The notes below the pieces were generated by a model. That model was not told the origin of the DNA. It did not search any database and worked only from the letters and a program-made list of their open reading frames with translations. From assembly GCA_963921795.1 (NCBI GenBank), contig OY997661.1, positions 36,691,970 to 36,755,969 on the forward strand: DNA of 64,000 bases. Reading direction: 5' to 3'. Of the stretch, positions 1-10,437 are shown piece after piece; positions within the stretch are counted from its first letter, which is position 1; each line of letters opens with the position of its first letter. The position numbers were made by a program, and so were the translations under genes. Source of the DNA: Nannobrachium achirus. Taxonomy: Eukaryota > Chordata > Actinopteri > Myctophiformes > Myctophidae.

Positions 1-237
1 ACGGAGGTTAGGTTTAGGGTAAAAGTTAGAGTTGGGTGTCGAACAGATGACACATAAGCCACTTTCCAATCCGAGGGATTCACACTTTGAAGTGTGCATT
101 TCAAGGGCTATGACGTCACTGGGCTATGATCTACATTGTAGATCATAGCCCAGTGACGTCATAGCCCTTGAAATGTGCACTTCAAAGTGTGAATTCCTCG
201 GATTAGAAAGCGGCTGTAGTAACAGCGAAATGCTCCC
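1..237 (+). mobile_element. Mutator-like MITE copy, cut by window edge and interrupted
   Basis: Matches the elements at 6855-6970 and 50569-50697: the block from CACGGAGGTTAGG through GTGTCGAA.AGATGA and the end GTAGTAACAGCG..GCTCCC are shared. The left end lies outside the window. A palindrome occupies 51-215, exactly where the other copies run straight through. Family assignment rests on the 9-bp target duplication of the 50569 copy. Confidence 0.6.
51..215. repeat. Near-perfect foldback palindrome inserted in the MITE
   Basis: Arms of about 75 bases pair around the centre GATCTACATTGTAGATC near 136. The inner arms, including GGGCTATGACGTCACTGGGC, are essentially perfect; the outer ends (AAGCCACTTTCC against the complement of GAAAGCGGCT) are imperfect. 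It has no coding content. It looks like a foldback element, and the CRE-like TGACGTCA falls in each arm. Confidence 0.75.
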
Positions 238-3200
238 TTCCTGTCTGGCAACCAAATTGATAGAAACGATAGCAGATGTGACGATACCTGCCACTGTTTA
301 GATCCTCAAAAAAAAGATGTAGGTACTCTGTCTGTGCACATCGAAAAGCAACTGATTGTAAAAATACCTGTTATATGTCTTCTTTTATATGTTCCTGAAC
401 CGATTATATGACAAAGGTCTCAGTCGTTCATAAATAGTCTTTGTTCGTGAGCTGAACTAGCCAGCTTCATTCACTGCCATGTATTTCAGCAGCCCTTCCG
501 GGGCGAGTTTTGGCATCCATTGTGAGTGTCATGGCGCATCCTCTGCGTCACAGGTTGCCTTTCCTTCTAAAATAACTTCCTTGGAAGGGGTGTGGTCACA
601 TACAGTAGATATAAAAAGCTAGATACCTCATCCACCGCTGCAGTTCATTGGAGCGATGTGTAACAACTGGACTTTCATATGTATAAACCTGAATAAATCA
701 TGGAAATATATTTCATGGACAAAAACTCCCGCACTCTGCTCTTGCTCAGCTGCTCATCTTTATTTCAATTGACAGACGTTTCGGTCCCCCTGGACCTTCT
801 TCAAGAGTGTCTTGTTTATATGTATAAACCTAGCATGTTATTGTACATTCAATACTATTCTATTAAAATAATATATTAGAATATTCATGCTTTTATTTTA
901 AACGTGCATGTACAAGTGGCCGTACCATTGCCATTTATAAACGTATAGACTTTTTTCTTTCATTTTTTAAATACAAATTATATATATATATATATTTATA
1001 TATATATTTCTTTTTTTTAGTCAGGTTAAGTCTAGTCTGTGTGTATCTATTCTGCATCTACCATGAGGCAAGACGCAAATTCAGAGAGAACATTTTTAAC
1101 TGAAATCTTTGCTTCTGGGGGTCCCTGGAACAAAATATTGAGATGGGGGTATAGTAACATACATTGAGAACCACTGATATAGTAACATACATTTTTCAGG
1201 ATTTAGAAGATGTTAATTTCTTTTTTTTTAATTTCTTTTTGTATTCAGAGAGAATGCCCTTGGCTGGATTTGAACCTGTGTCTACCTCACATAGACAGTG
1301 TCTTAACACAGGGAGCCAAGATGCTTTCTGTATTTCACTGACGGTTGTTGGATGCTACTCTTTAAATCATGAGTTGGAGAAAAGAGTAGAAGGGCAAGGA
1401 CCAGATTTGAACTAACAACTTCTGGCTCATATTGACATCGCCTTAACACAGAGCACCACCAAGCTCTTGGAATTCCACCATAGTTTACCATTTGTTCAAA
1501 GTGAAGAGCAGCATGACATTGGCTGGATTTAAACCCAGAAACTGGCTCAAATAGACAGACACAGGGCGTCACAAGTTCTTTGAGATTCCATGAGGTTTAT
1601 CTTCTTCTTTGAGTTGTTCTTCTGGTGGTCACTCTTCAAAAGGGGCCTTGGGATTATGTACATTGTACAGAGTGTCTTAACTGTGTTTGCTGTTCCATCA
1701 GTGATGTCTAGTGGACATTCAGTGAATTATTCTAACCCCTCTGTTGTTATAATCTAGAATTGTTATGGCATATACAGCTCATGAATATCAAAAGTCCATA
1801 TTTCTCAAAACTCAAAACAAGGATTTATAATAGAGAAATGTCAACCTTCTGAAGTCAGAGTTGCTTTAAATCCAGTGGGAAGTTTCCGAAGTCAGTTATG
1901 ATTTGTGGTGCTAGGGCATATGCAATGCTTTTTCACACAATATAAAAATATTTCAAGAAGGATCTGTTCTGTATGATCCAGAGGTTGTGGGTTTGAACTT
2001 TGAATCACCTACTCTGAAGTGTTACTTAAAGATGCAGTGCCATGAATATGATTCCTGAATCCAAGTACCCCCTTTAATCGACAACAACTACAAAATACTG
2101 ACATCAAAAGTCCAGTTTTTATGTCAATATGTTGAAAATAAAAGTGAGTAGCCTATTTTCTATTCAGTTCTTGCTTCATTTGGTTTAAAGCTTTACAGAG
2201 CAGTACGTTCATACATTTGTCAATGTTTTATCATTAAACAAACAGTGAAATATTTTTTTCTTCCATTTTCTCAAGTACCCCCTGTAGTACCTCTGCATAC
2301 CCTCATTTGAGAAACACTGGACTAGACTATGACACTATGGAGCTTATTGGACTATGGAACTGATTAGACGATAGATGATAGCAATAGACACATTATAGTA
2401 GATTATATATTACCAGTGGGACGCCCCTAAAAAAAATGCAATGGACTTTTTCGACTTTTGCGAGTCGACCTCTTGCACTGGACACACTATGCATAATCTA
2501 ATGTACTATATCTCAGTGTTGCCAGAATGTCAGTGTTTAGATGTACAATAATTATCATGTTTGTACTATAATGTTACCTTCTGTACAATGTACCACCAAT
2601 AACTGACATCAAGAAGGGCCTATCAGTTCCCTCCATGGCTTCTAAAGTAGGCAAACCACCCAATGCAATGCTGTTTTCAAGGGTCAGTAGCATTACAAAG
2701 AACCCAAAAATTAAACACTTCCATACAGAATGTGATGAATACCATTCCAAGTGCGTTCGTCTTATATGTAGGACAAAGCCCCTTCAGGTATATGTTTTAA
2801 AACATCATGTACAAGCCATCCAATCATCAGACAATCATTCTAGATAGACAGTAATAATAATAAAGGTATAGCTTTAATTTAAACACTCTGTTATATACAG
2901 TAAATGTAAACCTTATTTAAAACTGTTCTTCCTGCCATGTTACTCCAGTGTACAAAATGGTTTCACATCAATAAAAAACATAAAATACACAAAATATGAC
3001 ATCACATAATTACAACTCTACTTTAAAAATCAAGACTTACAGAGGTAGAAATGTGTTATATCAATACTGTATTATGATTATGATCAATTAGATCAATATT
3101 ATATCGATATACTGTGCAATGATCTATTATTTCAATATGTGCTGTATAAACGCTTACGGTGTGAGTTTGTAGATCTGATTTTAAGCGGTGCTAGACACCT

Positions 3201-3600
3201 CTTTGACTGGCTTTGTGTGTATGGCAGTTTGTCTATAGCACGCACAGCTGCAACTGATTAACAACTGATTACAAAACACACAGGGCTGCAACGCCACTTA
3301 GAATATAAGGGCACATAAGGCAGTAGGGAGTCAGGAATAAGGCAGTAGTGAGTCATGAACAAGGCAGCATAATAATCTCGTCAAAGGCACAGTTTACTTC
3401 ACACTGGGCGTGATTCTCATGTGTTTGCATGTTTTGCCTATACAGACATGACACCAGAGTTTAGGGTTTGTGCAGTCAAATACTCACCACACATTGTGAG
3501 CTTGTTGTGTCAGCTATTTCCAGTGAGGTAATTTGGTATATGGGGGGGCGTCACAAATAGGACCCTGGGTGACCCTGGTCAACTAAGTATACAGTTAGCT
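238..3600. other. Gene-free stretch with degraded repeats
   Basis: No convincing gene is seen. Around 740-815 there is a GACGTTTCGGTCC..GGACC motif with an AATAAA upstream that looks repeat-derived. A tRNA-like tandem lies at 1250-1600 and another tRNA-like fragment at about 1975-2015. Short reading frames here have no recognisable domain. The rest is AT-rich and unassigned. Confidence 0.4.
1250..1600 (-). repeat. Three tandem degenerate tRNA-like monomers
   Basis: On the minus strand each unit ends with a B-box-like stretch: GGTTCAAATCCAGCC, AGTTCAAATCTGG and GGTTTAAATCCAGCC. Each is preceded by a TGTTAAGRC..-type segment. They resemble tRNA-derived SINE heads repeated about every 120-140 bases. 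They are too diverged to be functional tRNA genes. Confidence 0.4.
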
Positions 3601-3630
3601 CTGGTCCAGAGCCAGTATACAGTATGGATT

Positions 3631-4154
3631 TTACGTGTTACAAAACTCTGCTATACCAAAAAGCCATATCCCTGCATAGAGAGGTTTTGTGAAGGTGGTT
3701 TGAACTGAATGGAGGAGGGTCATCGCGTCGTTAGCAACACTGTAGAATGACAGAATGCCTGCCTTGCGATCCACATACACCCCGACTCTCGAGGAACAAC
3801 GCAGTGACCCATACGTCGCAATGCTGTTGTGTGTGAACGTGAAGCCATTAACCCCACCTTCACAGTCTAACCTCCAGGACTTGTCATTGTATCCGAAGAC
3901 TGATAGGTCCTCCTTCTTTCTGTTGATGTCTTTATAAGAGACTGCAATACCAAACAAATATCCAACCCATTCGACTTCAAAGTAACAGCGTTCCGGCAGA
4001 CTCTCTCTACTCAGCACCTGCTCATAAAGGGTAAATCTCTCTGGATGATCGGGATAATGTTGGTTTTGTAGTGTAGCGACTACCTTCCTGTTCTCCTCTA
4101 GCAGGTAGAGGTACTTGCCGGTGGTGTTGGGGTCTAATGACAGTGGACAGGAAT
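3631..4154 (-). CDS. Gene C terminal exon: B30.2/PRY-SPRY domain
   Basis: The acceptor TATTTTCACAG precedes base 4154 and the frame runs open for 174 codons to TAA. The PRY half reads SCPLSLDPNTTGKYLYLLEENRK and on to YPDHPERF. The SPRY half carries LSRESLPERCYFEVEW, VSYKDI, WRLDCEGG, RVGVYVDRKAGILSFYSV and KPLYAGIWLF. These are the conserved blocks of fish TRIM/NLR B30.2 domains. Length (about 174 residues) is normal for a full domain, and no frameshift is seen. Entry is phase 1, matching the exon at 5442-5552. Confidence 0.88.
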
Positions 4155-5232
4155 CTGTGAAAATAACACATGGGAAGAGATATCAGACACAGTTGTCATA
4201 GCGACACCCACAGCCACAACACCAGAGGGAGCGCACACAATGATCTGATAACACAAACCCATAAGACAAATATGGGTAAATTCTCCTTCTACATCACTGC
4301 CACCCAGGTCTGGAATTCCTTGACTACCTCCCTTAAAACATGTAGCTCGTTGGCATCCTTCAAAACTGCCCCAAAACTCACCTTTCAGGAGGCCAGAGAA
4401 GGAGGTAGTTATCACTTCTCCATAGACAGGCGAGAAGTGAGCACCCCCACCACCTTGTTTCCCCTATCCTGTACATAGTGTTTTTTATAACTACAATATT
4501 ATTGCATGTTTTCTTTGCTTGCTATTTTGTCAATTTAGGGGTCCTTGACATGAAAAAATGTGAGAACCACTGCAATACATCACTCCACGACTCACATTTT
4601 AAGAAGTCCTTTCTGTCTGTACTGTTTCCTGGAGGCTCTGGTGCATGTGAAACATTGACAGGAGACACTGTAGACACAGGACATCAATAACATCATAACA
4701 CAATACTGAAGAATTAAGGCGTAACCAAGGTTACATAATTATGTACAATCTAGAATAGATGAAGTCCAGTAGTGAAACATGATTGAATGACCAAACACAA
4801 CACACTGTAAAGTAGGGATGCATCAATGTTGCTGATGTGTTCTGTCTATGTGAACAGTCCTGGCTCCTTGTTCTGTGTTTCATATGGGGACTGCCCCATA
4901 GGTCGACCTCCCGTTGGGTCGAACAGCATCGGCAGGTTAGATAATCACCCGCGTCAGCAGGTTAGATACTCACCAGCTTCGGCAGGTTAGCTAATCACCC
5001 ACGTCACGGTTACTGAGGTTAGGGTTAGATTTAGGCATAGTTTTACTGAGGTTAGGGTTAAGGTTAGGTTTTGGTGGTCGGACCAAAGGGTGTTCGACCT
5101 AATTACATGTTACCTTTCATATCACTTGATATTATCTTTGATGAAGTAACTTCCCACTGTGAGATCAATGAAATAAAATCTAGCAGTACCGCTCAATAAT
5201 TCTATCACGGTTAGCTGTTACTACTCCCAACC

Positions 5233-5271
<39 letters not shown>

Positions 5272-8200
5272 ATGTGTGTGTGCGTGCGTGCGTGCGCATG
5301 TGTGTGTTTTACCAGAGCCCAACCTGAGAGCCAAAATGTAATCAATAGAGCACATGACTGCCGCTAGAGGGCGCTAATCTTTGGCATGGACCACCCAGCA
5401 TATCGAGAAATACATTCCAATGTCCCCAGTAACCAACTCACCCAAAGCATAATTATGGAAGTTCTCAGGTCTCCGTCTCTTCCCCTGTCCTGGGTTCTCA
5501 GGACCAACAGTCCTGGCTGATGAGGCTGGAGAACTGGACTCCACTGACTGGTCTGAAATGAAGGAATAGAATAAGGACTTTAACACAAACTCTGTTTTTC
5601 AAAGCTGTGACCCAAAATGCATTACACAGGGTTTCCCACACACTTTTACCAGTGAATTTCCTCTGTCCTGGGCGCTCCGGACAAACAGTCCTGGCTGATG
5701 AGGCTGGAGAACTGGATTGCGCTGACTGGTCTGAAATGAAGGAATAGAATAAGGACTTTAACACAAACTCTGTTTTTCAAAGCTGTGACCCAAAATGCAT
5801 TACACAGGGTTTCCCACACACTTTTACCAATGAATTTCCTCTGTCCTGGGCGCTCCGGACAAACAGTCCTGGCTGATGAGGCTGGAGAACTGGATTCCAC
5901 TGACTGGTCTGAATTGAAGGAATAGAATAAGGACTTTAACACAAACACAAACTCTGTTTTTTAAAGCTGTGACCCAAAGTGCATTACACAGGGTTTCCCA
6001 CACACTTTTACCAATGAATTTCCTCTGTCCTGGGCGCTCAGGACAAACAGTCCTGGCTGATGAGGCTGGAGAACTGGATTGCACTGACTGGTCTGAAATG
6101 AAGGAAGAGAATAAGGACTTTAACACAAACTCTGTTTTTCAAAGCTGTGACCCAAAATGCATTACACAGGGTTTCCCCGCACACTTTTACCAATGAATTT
6201 CCTCTGTCCTGGGCGCTCCGGACAAACAGTCCTGGCTGATGAGGCTGGAGAACTGGATTCCACTGACTGGTCTGAAATGAAGGAATAGAATAAGGACTTT
6301 AACACAAACTCTGTTTTTCAAAGCTGTGACCCAAAATACATTACACAGGGTTTCCCCAATCCCCACACACTTTTACCAATGAATTTCCTCTGTCCTGGGC
6401 GCTCCGGACAAACAGTCCTGGCTGATGAGGCTGGAGAACTGGACTCCACTGACTGGTCTGAAATGAAGGAATAGAATAAGGACTTTAACACAAACACAAA
6501 CTCAGTTTTTCAAAGCTGTGACCCAAAATGCATTACACAGGGTTTCCCCACACACTTTTACCAATGAATTTCCTCTGTCCTGGGCGCTCCGGACAAACAG
6601 TCCTGGCTGATGAGGCTGGAGAACTGGACTCCACTGACTGGTCTGAAATGAAGGAATAGAATAAGGACTTTAACACAAACTCTGTTTTTCAAAGCTGTGA
6701 CCCAAATTTCATTACACAGGGTTCCCACACATTTTTACCAAAGAATTTACAAAACTTTTCCAGAATATTTAACCCAATTTCCAGGCCTATATAACAATCA
6801 TTCAGCACAATAACGATGTGCAAAGCCCAAAGACAGGCAGTGTAGCAAAAACTAGGGGAAATCTCGCTTTTGCGAACGCCCATCATTTTGACTCCACGGA
6901 GGTTAAGGTTAGGGTGAGGGTTAGAGTCGGGTGTCGAAAAGATGAGATGTAGTAACAGCGACACGCTCCCAAAAAATAAAACATAGAATGGTATTATGGT
7001 ATAATTCCATTCCAAATTTCGTGCCAAATTCTTTTCTACACCGCCTATCCTAGGACATAGTGGATATTAGTTAAATTGCTTACGCTTCTTCACTGAAGAT
7101 TCACTTGTTGATGCACTGCACAGGTCGGTGTCACGTCGCGTGACAAAGGACAGAAAACTGCCTATAAAGCCTATAAAGCACATAAAGCACAACATAATTC
7201 ACTTCCATGCTGCATTCAGAAATTGTTCCAAATTAAAGAGACCAGGTATGAGCTGAGGGGTAAACTTATGTTTGAAATGATGACACCTAGAACAAACATT
7301 AAGGCCTGATTTACACTGCCACCAAAATCCAGCCTGAATCAGATCTGTGTCACATCAAAAGTGATATCCGATTTGTTTAAATAGTCAAATGCAGACAGGT
7401 CACATGCAGGTCACATGAAATCCGATTTTGAGAAACCACATCCAGAGGTGGTTTCAAATCCAGATTTCAGGACATCTGTCTCAGTCTGAAAGCAGTAACC
7501 AGATGCACCCCATAGAGTTATACGCAAGTCACATCAAACTGTCCTAACGCCACTTGCTGCGCGACCTGAGCTCCACTGTAATGGCGTCATTACAGAGCGC
7601 AAGTATTTACTATTTGATTACAGTGTGCTGAGCACATGAGAAAAACAAGAGAGAAGAGAGAAACATGTGAGCTAAATAGATAAAACCAGAGAGAAGAGGC
7701 AAACACAAGAGTAAAGAAAAGAAGAGATAAAAACAATATTGTAACGTGTGTTTGCTTTTGTTGTTGTCGCCTGTCTGTTATGTCACATTTCCTGAACGCT
7801 ATCAACTAGCGTCAACGTTGTGACGTAACATCATGATGCCTACGTCGTTACCACGGTAACCAAAGCAGATATGTTGACGAAGGGCAGCTTTGGGCTGAAG
7901 CTGTTAAAATCAGTCTGAACACACAGATCCGATCTGGTCACTTGCAAATGCAGTGTGAAAAGTCGGGCCAAAAGATCTGATTTGAGAACCGCTGGATTTG
8001 ACTGTAAAATCCGGCCTAAGAAGAGTTGTACATCAGTCAGGGCACAAGAAACATGGAATAGCTGTGAAAATGACCTAAAAATTAGCAGTTCATTGTGCCA
8101 GTTCAGTTACAACCCCAAGGTTAAAGCAATATGAGTGTGCAGTAGGGCTTGTTGTAGTCATACACATTTTTTGTGTTTATTGTAATTTAATTTCACTTTT

Positions 8201-10400
8201 TCATGCTAATCATACTACTGAAATGTTTATAAGTTTACAGAGCAGGAAAAAATAAGGGGAAAAATGGAACAGGAAACTAACTTGTGTCTTCAGGTTCACG
8301 TTTAAGGTGGTCTTCTGGTTCCTGTTTAATTGAAACGGTGCTGGCTGGTGCGGGACAACTCATCTTCTCCTGCAGGTTGGACTCCACTGTCTGGTCTATA
8401 ATGAAGGAATAGATGAACAACTTTGATTTGACATTGGTCGTAGATGCCAAAGTTAAATCAGAGGGTGTAAAGAAATGTGTTTTTACAGGGTAGTGACTAG
8501 ACAGGCTGTGACCCAATCTGTTTATGGTTGCGTAGCGCAGTTCCGACACCCATTACTCCGACGTTGCGCTCGTCCGACTCTCCCCATTACTAACACTATC
8601 TCTAACCCTAACCTCATGACATGCGTAGCCACATAGTCAGAATAATGAGACGTTGGACTTTCATAATCCTCCCTGTTTATAACAAAACTATATATTTCAA
8701 TTGTCATATTGAACAGACTGAGTCTGGTTAAGTTAAACTTAATTAAACCTGCGTTGAATTCGACTGAAGGTTTTGCACAACAGAAGCACATAAGAAACAA
8801 AAAGAACATGAAACGTACTGGTGTCTTCAGGTTCCTGTTCAAGATGGTCTTCAGGTTCCTTTCCAAGGCGGTCTTCATGTTCCTTTTCAATGTGTTCTTC
8901 AGGTTCTTGTTGGAGGTTTTCTTCAAGTTCCTGTTCAAGGCGGTCTTTAGGTTCCTGTTCAATGTGGTCTTCAGATTCCTGTTTGAGGTGCTCTTCAGAT
9001 TCCTGTTCAATGTGTTCTTCAGGTTCCTTTCCAAGGTGGTCTTCAAGTTCCTGTTCAATGTGTTCTTCGGGTTCCTGTTCAATGTGTTCTTCAGGTTCCT
9101 TTCCAAGGTGGTCTTCAAGTTCCTGTTCAATGCGTTCTTCAGGTTCCTTTCCAAGGTGGTCTTCAAGTTCTTGTTCAATGTGTTCTTCGGGTTCCTGTTG
9201 GAGGTGGTCTTCAAGTTCCTGTTCAATAGATACGGTGCTGGCTGGTTCTGGAGAACTCGCCTCCACGTTCAGGCTGGACTCCACAGACCGGTCTGGAACA
9301 GAATAAGGACTTTGATTTGACATGGGTTGTAGGTGAAGGTTGAATGGGAAACGGAGGGAACATAGGGTGTATAAGAGAGTGAACAGTAGCAGTAGAAAAG
9401 TGATCAGCAGATGGTTGGATAATATACTGTATGCAACAGAAGGGAACGATAGAGCTTCAACGTTTTGAGCATTTCAATACAAACATTCAGATATTGGTTG
9501 GTAGTCTTATAGTTAGGGCTGGGACATGATTAAAAAGTCTATCAGTCCCAGCCATACTTATAGTGACTTAATTTATCAATCAAATTATTCCATGTGTGTG
9601 CGTTTGTGCATGTGTGTCTAGAGTTAATCTCACAAACCGCAGTATCACCAAACTTTCTATCCACGCTGTCAGTAGTATTATATTGCCCCCCAAGCGCCGT
9701 AGAATTGCTGCTCATAGCTCCCAGTAATTAATTAGAGCACGGGTAAATGCAGCGGACACATTTCACATTATAAAGAAGTGCATCCACTACATACTGTAAC
9801 TGTTTTCACATACCATAGTGTGTTTTACTTATACTTAATATTTTATTTAATGTTAATAGGGCTCTGATCGCAAAAGAGTGCCACCACTGTTATGTTGTGT
9901 AATAGAATATGTGCACAAGCAAATAGTTTAGGATTAAAACTACTATTATCTATCTGCAGTAATCAGTGTAACCCACCAGTAAAATAATAATAATAATCAG
10001 TACATACCTATCCTGTACAACTTTAATACCGGTTTCTTCTTTATCCTGAACAAATTTAATACTGGTTTCTTCTTTGCATTAAACAGTCCACATCCCTCGT
10101 CCGTCTCCCCTGACAACGTTGAATATCTTCTGGAGGCCCTCTTCTGATACCGTAGACGCCTCCCTTTGATTGTCTGTGGAAATTGGCCGTAGAAAAAAGA
10201 AAGAAAGAAAGAAACTTTGTTATAGTTCACCAAATGTATAGGCCGACCTATAGCAGTTTAAAAATACGAATAGATAAAATATAAGATTTTTAAAGAAAAT
10301 GGAGAATACCTCTGTAGTATCCTCCTGGATGAAGAGTTTGACCACTCCACGAAGCCGAGCATCTTTATTCACTGTTAAAATGTAGGGACGCATCCTCTCC
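3631..10400 (-). CDS. Gene C: modular B30.2 (PRY-SPRY) protein, multi-exon, 5' end not found
   Basis: Eleven exons can be chained on the minus strand: 10400-10310, 10173-10008, 9292-8819, 8395-8282, six 81-bp exons (6642-6562, 6457-6377, 6271-6191, 6092-6012, 5908-5828, 5730-5650), 5552-5442 and 4154-3631. Every junction from 10008 onward is phase 1 with AG acceptors and GT donors, giving about 655 codons of open frame to a TAA stop. The C-terminal B30.2 domain, a protein-binding fold, is of the type found in fish TRIM and NLR proteins. The middle is an acidic, probably disordered linker. The first exon and start codon are not identified. No RING, NACHT or leucine-rich repeat is visible, so subfamily is open. 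Splicing is inferred. Confidence 0.6.
4217..4560 (+). mobile_element. Non-LTR retrotransposon 3' fragment
   Basis: Encodes NTRGS..DLITQTHKTNMGKFSFY and TQVWNSLTTSLKTC, the typical C-terminal tail of a LINE reverse-transcriptase polyprotein, followed by an A/T-rich 3' end. A second copy is at 30200-30546 on the other strand. It lies in an intron of gene C and is heavily 5' truncated. Confidence 0.6.
4895..5105. repeat. GGTTAG-rich short repeat with partial inverted ends
   Basis: Starts ATAGGTCGACC and ends GTTCGACCTAAT, so the ends are roughly complementary. Inside are several CAGGTTAGMTA units and TGAGGTTAGGGTTA stretches that look telomere-like but are short and irregular. Probably a small non-autonomous element; no clear target duplication. 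Confidence 0.35.
5236..5268. repeat. (TG)n microsatellite
   Basis: Uninterrupted TG repeat of about 16 units followed by degenerate TGCG repeats to about 5306, in an intron of gene C. Confidence 0.9.
5442..5552 (-). CDS. Gene C 111-bp exon (SSPASSARTVGPENPGQ module)
   Basis: Acceptor TTCATTTCAG precedes base 5552 and the donor is GTGAGTTGG. It is 37 codons, phase 1 at both ends, encoding DQSVESSSPASSARTVGPE..GKRRRPENFHNYALG. The basic tail and donor context match the gene A exon at 23231-23353 (TGRTKRQRR..LQDFELG), so the two are homologous. It is the last member of the tandem exon series. Confidence 0.65.
5650..5730 (-). CDS. Gene C tandem exon, copy 6
   Basis: 81 bp, 27 codons, phase 1 at both ends; acceptor TTTCAG, donor GTAAAAGTG. 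Encodes DQSAQSSSPASSARTVCPERPGQ and a KFTG tail. Confidence 0.6.
5828..5908 (-). CDS. Gene C tandem exon, copy 5
   Basis: 81 bp with the same acceptor and donor as its neighbours. Encodes DQSVESSSPASSARTVCPER followed by PGQRKFIG. The acceptor side has TTCAATTCAG, one base different from the other copies. Confidence 0.6.
6012..6092 (-). CDS. Gene C tandem exon, copy 4
   Basis: 81 bp, phase 1-1, encoding DQSVQSSSPASSARTVCPER and PGQRKFIG. Acceptor and donor are intact. Confidence 0.6.
6191..6271 (-). CDS. Gene C tandem exon, copy 3
   Basis: 81 bp, phase 1-1, with the same module, splice signals and flanking intron sequence as its neighbours. Confidence 0.6.
6377..6457 (-). CDS. Gene C tandem exon, copy 2
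   Basis: 81 bp, phase 1-1. The intron on its donor side has a short extra CCCCAATCC segment compared with other copies. Confidence 0.6.
6562..6642 (-). CDS. Gene C tandem exon, copy 1
   Basis: 81 bp, phase 1-1, the first of the six in transcription order. Splice sites are intact. Confidence 0.6.
6855..6970 (+). mobile_element. Short Mutator-like MITE
   Basis: Starts GGGGAAATCTCGC and ends GACACGCTCCC, like the copy at 50569-50697. Flanks CAAAAACTA and AAAAAATAA are a weak 9-bp duplication. It has no coding capacity. Confidence 0.55.
7294..8020. mobile_element. Non-autonomous DNA transposon, about 0.7 kb
   Basis: The left end TTAAGGCCTGATTTACACT and the right end ACTGTAAAATCCGGCCTAAG are inverted repeats. 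Inside, AATCAGATCTGTGTCACATC and its complement-like counterpart near 7920-7980 extend the inverted structure. The left flank reads TTAA but the right reads TAAG, so the target site is unclear. It lies in an intron of gene C. Confidence 0.5.
8282..8395 (-). CDS. Gene C exon with SIKQEPED HLKREPED module
   Basis: 114 bp, 38 codons, phase 1 at both ends; acceptor TTCATTATAG, donor GTTAGT. It encodes DQTVESNLQEKMSCPAPAST then VSIKQEPEDHLKREPEDT. IKQE fits the SUMO-acceptor consensus (hydrophobic-K-x-E). The two octapeptides at its end are the apparent seed of the expanded exon at 8819-9292. Confidence 0.65.
8819..9292 (-). CDS. Gene C expanded acidic octapeptide exon
   Basis: 474 bp, 158 codons, phase 1-1; acceptor TTCTGTTCCAG, donor GTACGT. 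After DRSVESSLNVEASSPEPAST it runs as 17 octapeptides (24-bp units), for example SIEQELED, HLQQEPEE, HIEQELED, HLGKEPEE and RIEQELED. It is highly acidic and probably forms an extended helix or disordered region. The lysine of the ancestral IKQE is glutamate in the first unit. The exon is free of stops and a multiple of three despite the expansion, which argues for selection on frame. Confidence 0.65.
10008..10173 (-). CDS. Gene C upstream exon, unassigned domain
   Basis: Acceptor TTTCCACAG, donor GTATGT. It is 166 bp, entering in phase 0 and leaving in phase 1, which fits the next exon at 9292. It encodes TIKGRRLRYQKRASRRYSTL, SGETDEGCGLFNAKKKPV and then a 33-bp in-frame tandem duplication (KKKPVLNLFRI / KKKPVLKLYRI). 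I do not recognise the domain. It is basic and may contain a nuclear-localisation-like patch. Confidence 0.45.
10310..10400 (-). CDS. Gene C upstream exon, unassigned
   Basis: 91 bp between CTCTCAG and GTATTC. It encodes ERMRPYILTVNKDARLRG and VVKLFIQEDTTE in the frame that joins exon 10008-10173. The acceptor abuts a (GA)n tract that supplies the pyrimidine run on the minus strand. It needs two bases from an earlier exon that I could not find. Domain not recognised. Confidence 0.45.
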
Positions 10401-10437
10401 CTGAGAGAGAGAGAGAGTGAGAGAGAGAGAGAGACAG
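10400..10437. repeat. (GA)n microsatellite
   Basis: Nearly pure GA repeat directly abutting the acceptor of the exon at 10310-10400. On the minus strand it is a CT-rich polypyrimidine tract. Confidence 0.85.

Larger units (their letters stand above)
5553..6730 (-). repeat. About 178-190 bp tandem repeat carrying one exon per unit
   Basis: Each unit holds the intron end (TTTGGGTCACAGCTTTGAAA, then ACAGAGTTTGTGTTAAAGTC, then the acceptor), an 81-bp exon and the donor with GTGTGTGGGAAACCCTGTG. Six full units are nearly identical and a seventh exon closes the array. Spacing between exon starts varies from about 178 to 186 bases. Confidence 0.85.

Noticed and set aside
2635..2847. 70-codon frame as a small gene
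   Set aside because: No domain, no splice or promoter support, surrounded by decayed repeats.
4970..5075. Interstitial telomeric repeat
   Set aside because: GGTTAG words are few and irregular; the block is better explained as a short dispersed repeat.
8709..9320. Long plus-strand frames (203 and 161 codons) over the octapeptide exon
   Set aside because: They are antisense products of a 24-bp repeat that lacks stops in several frames; composition is repetitive F/L or S/C, and the splice signals fit the minus strand.
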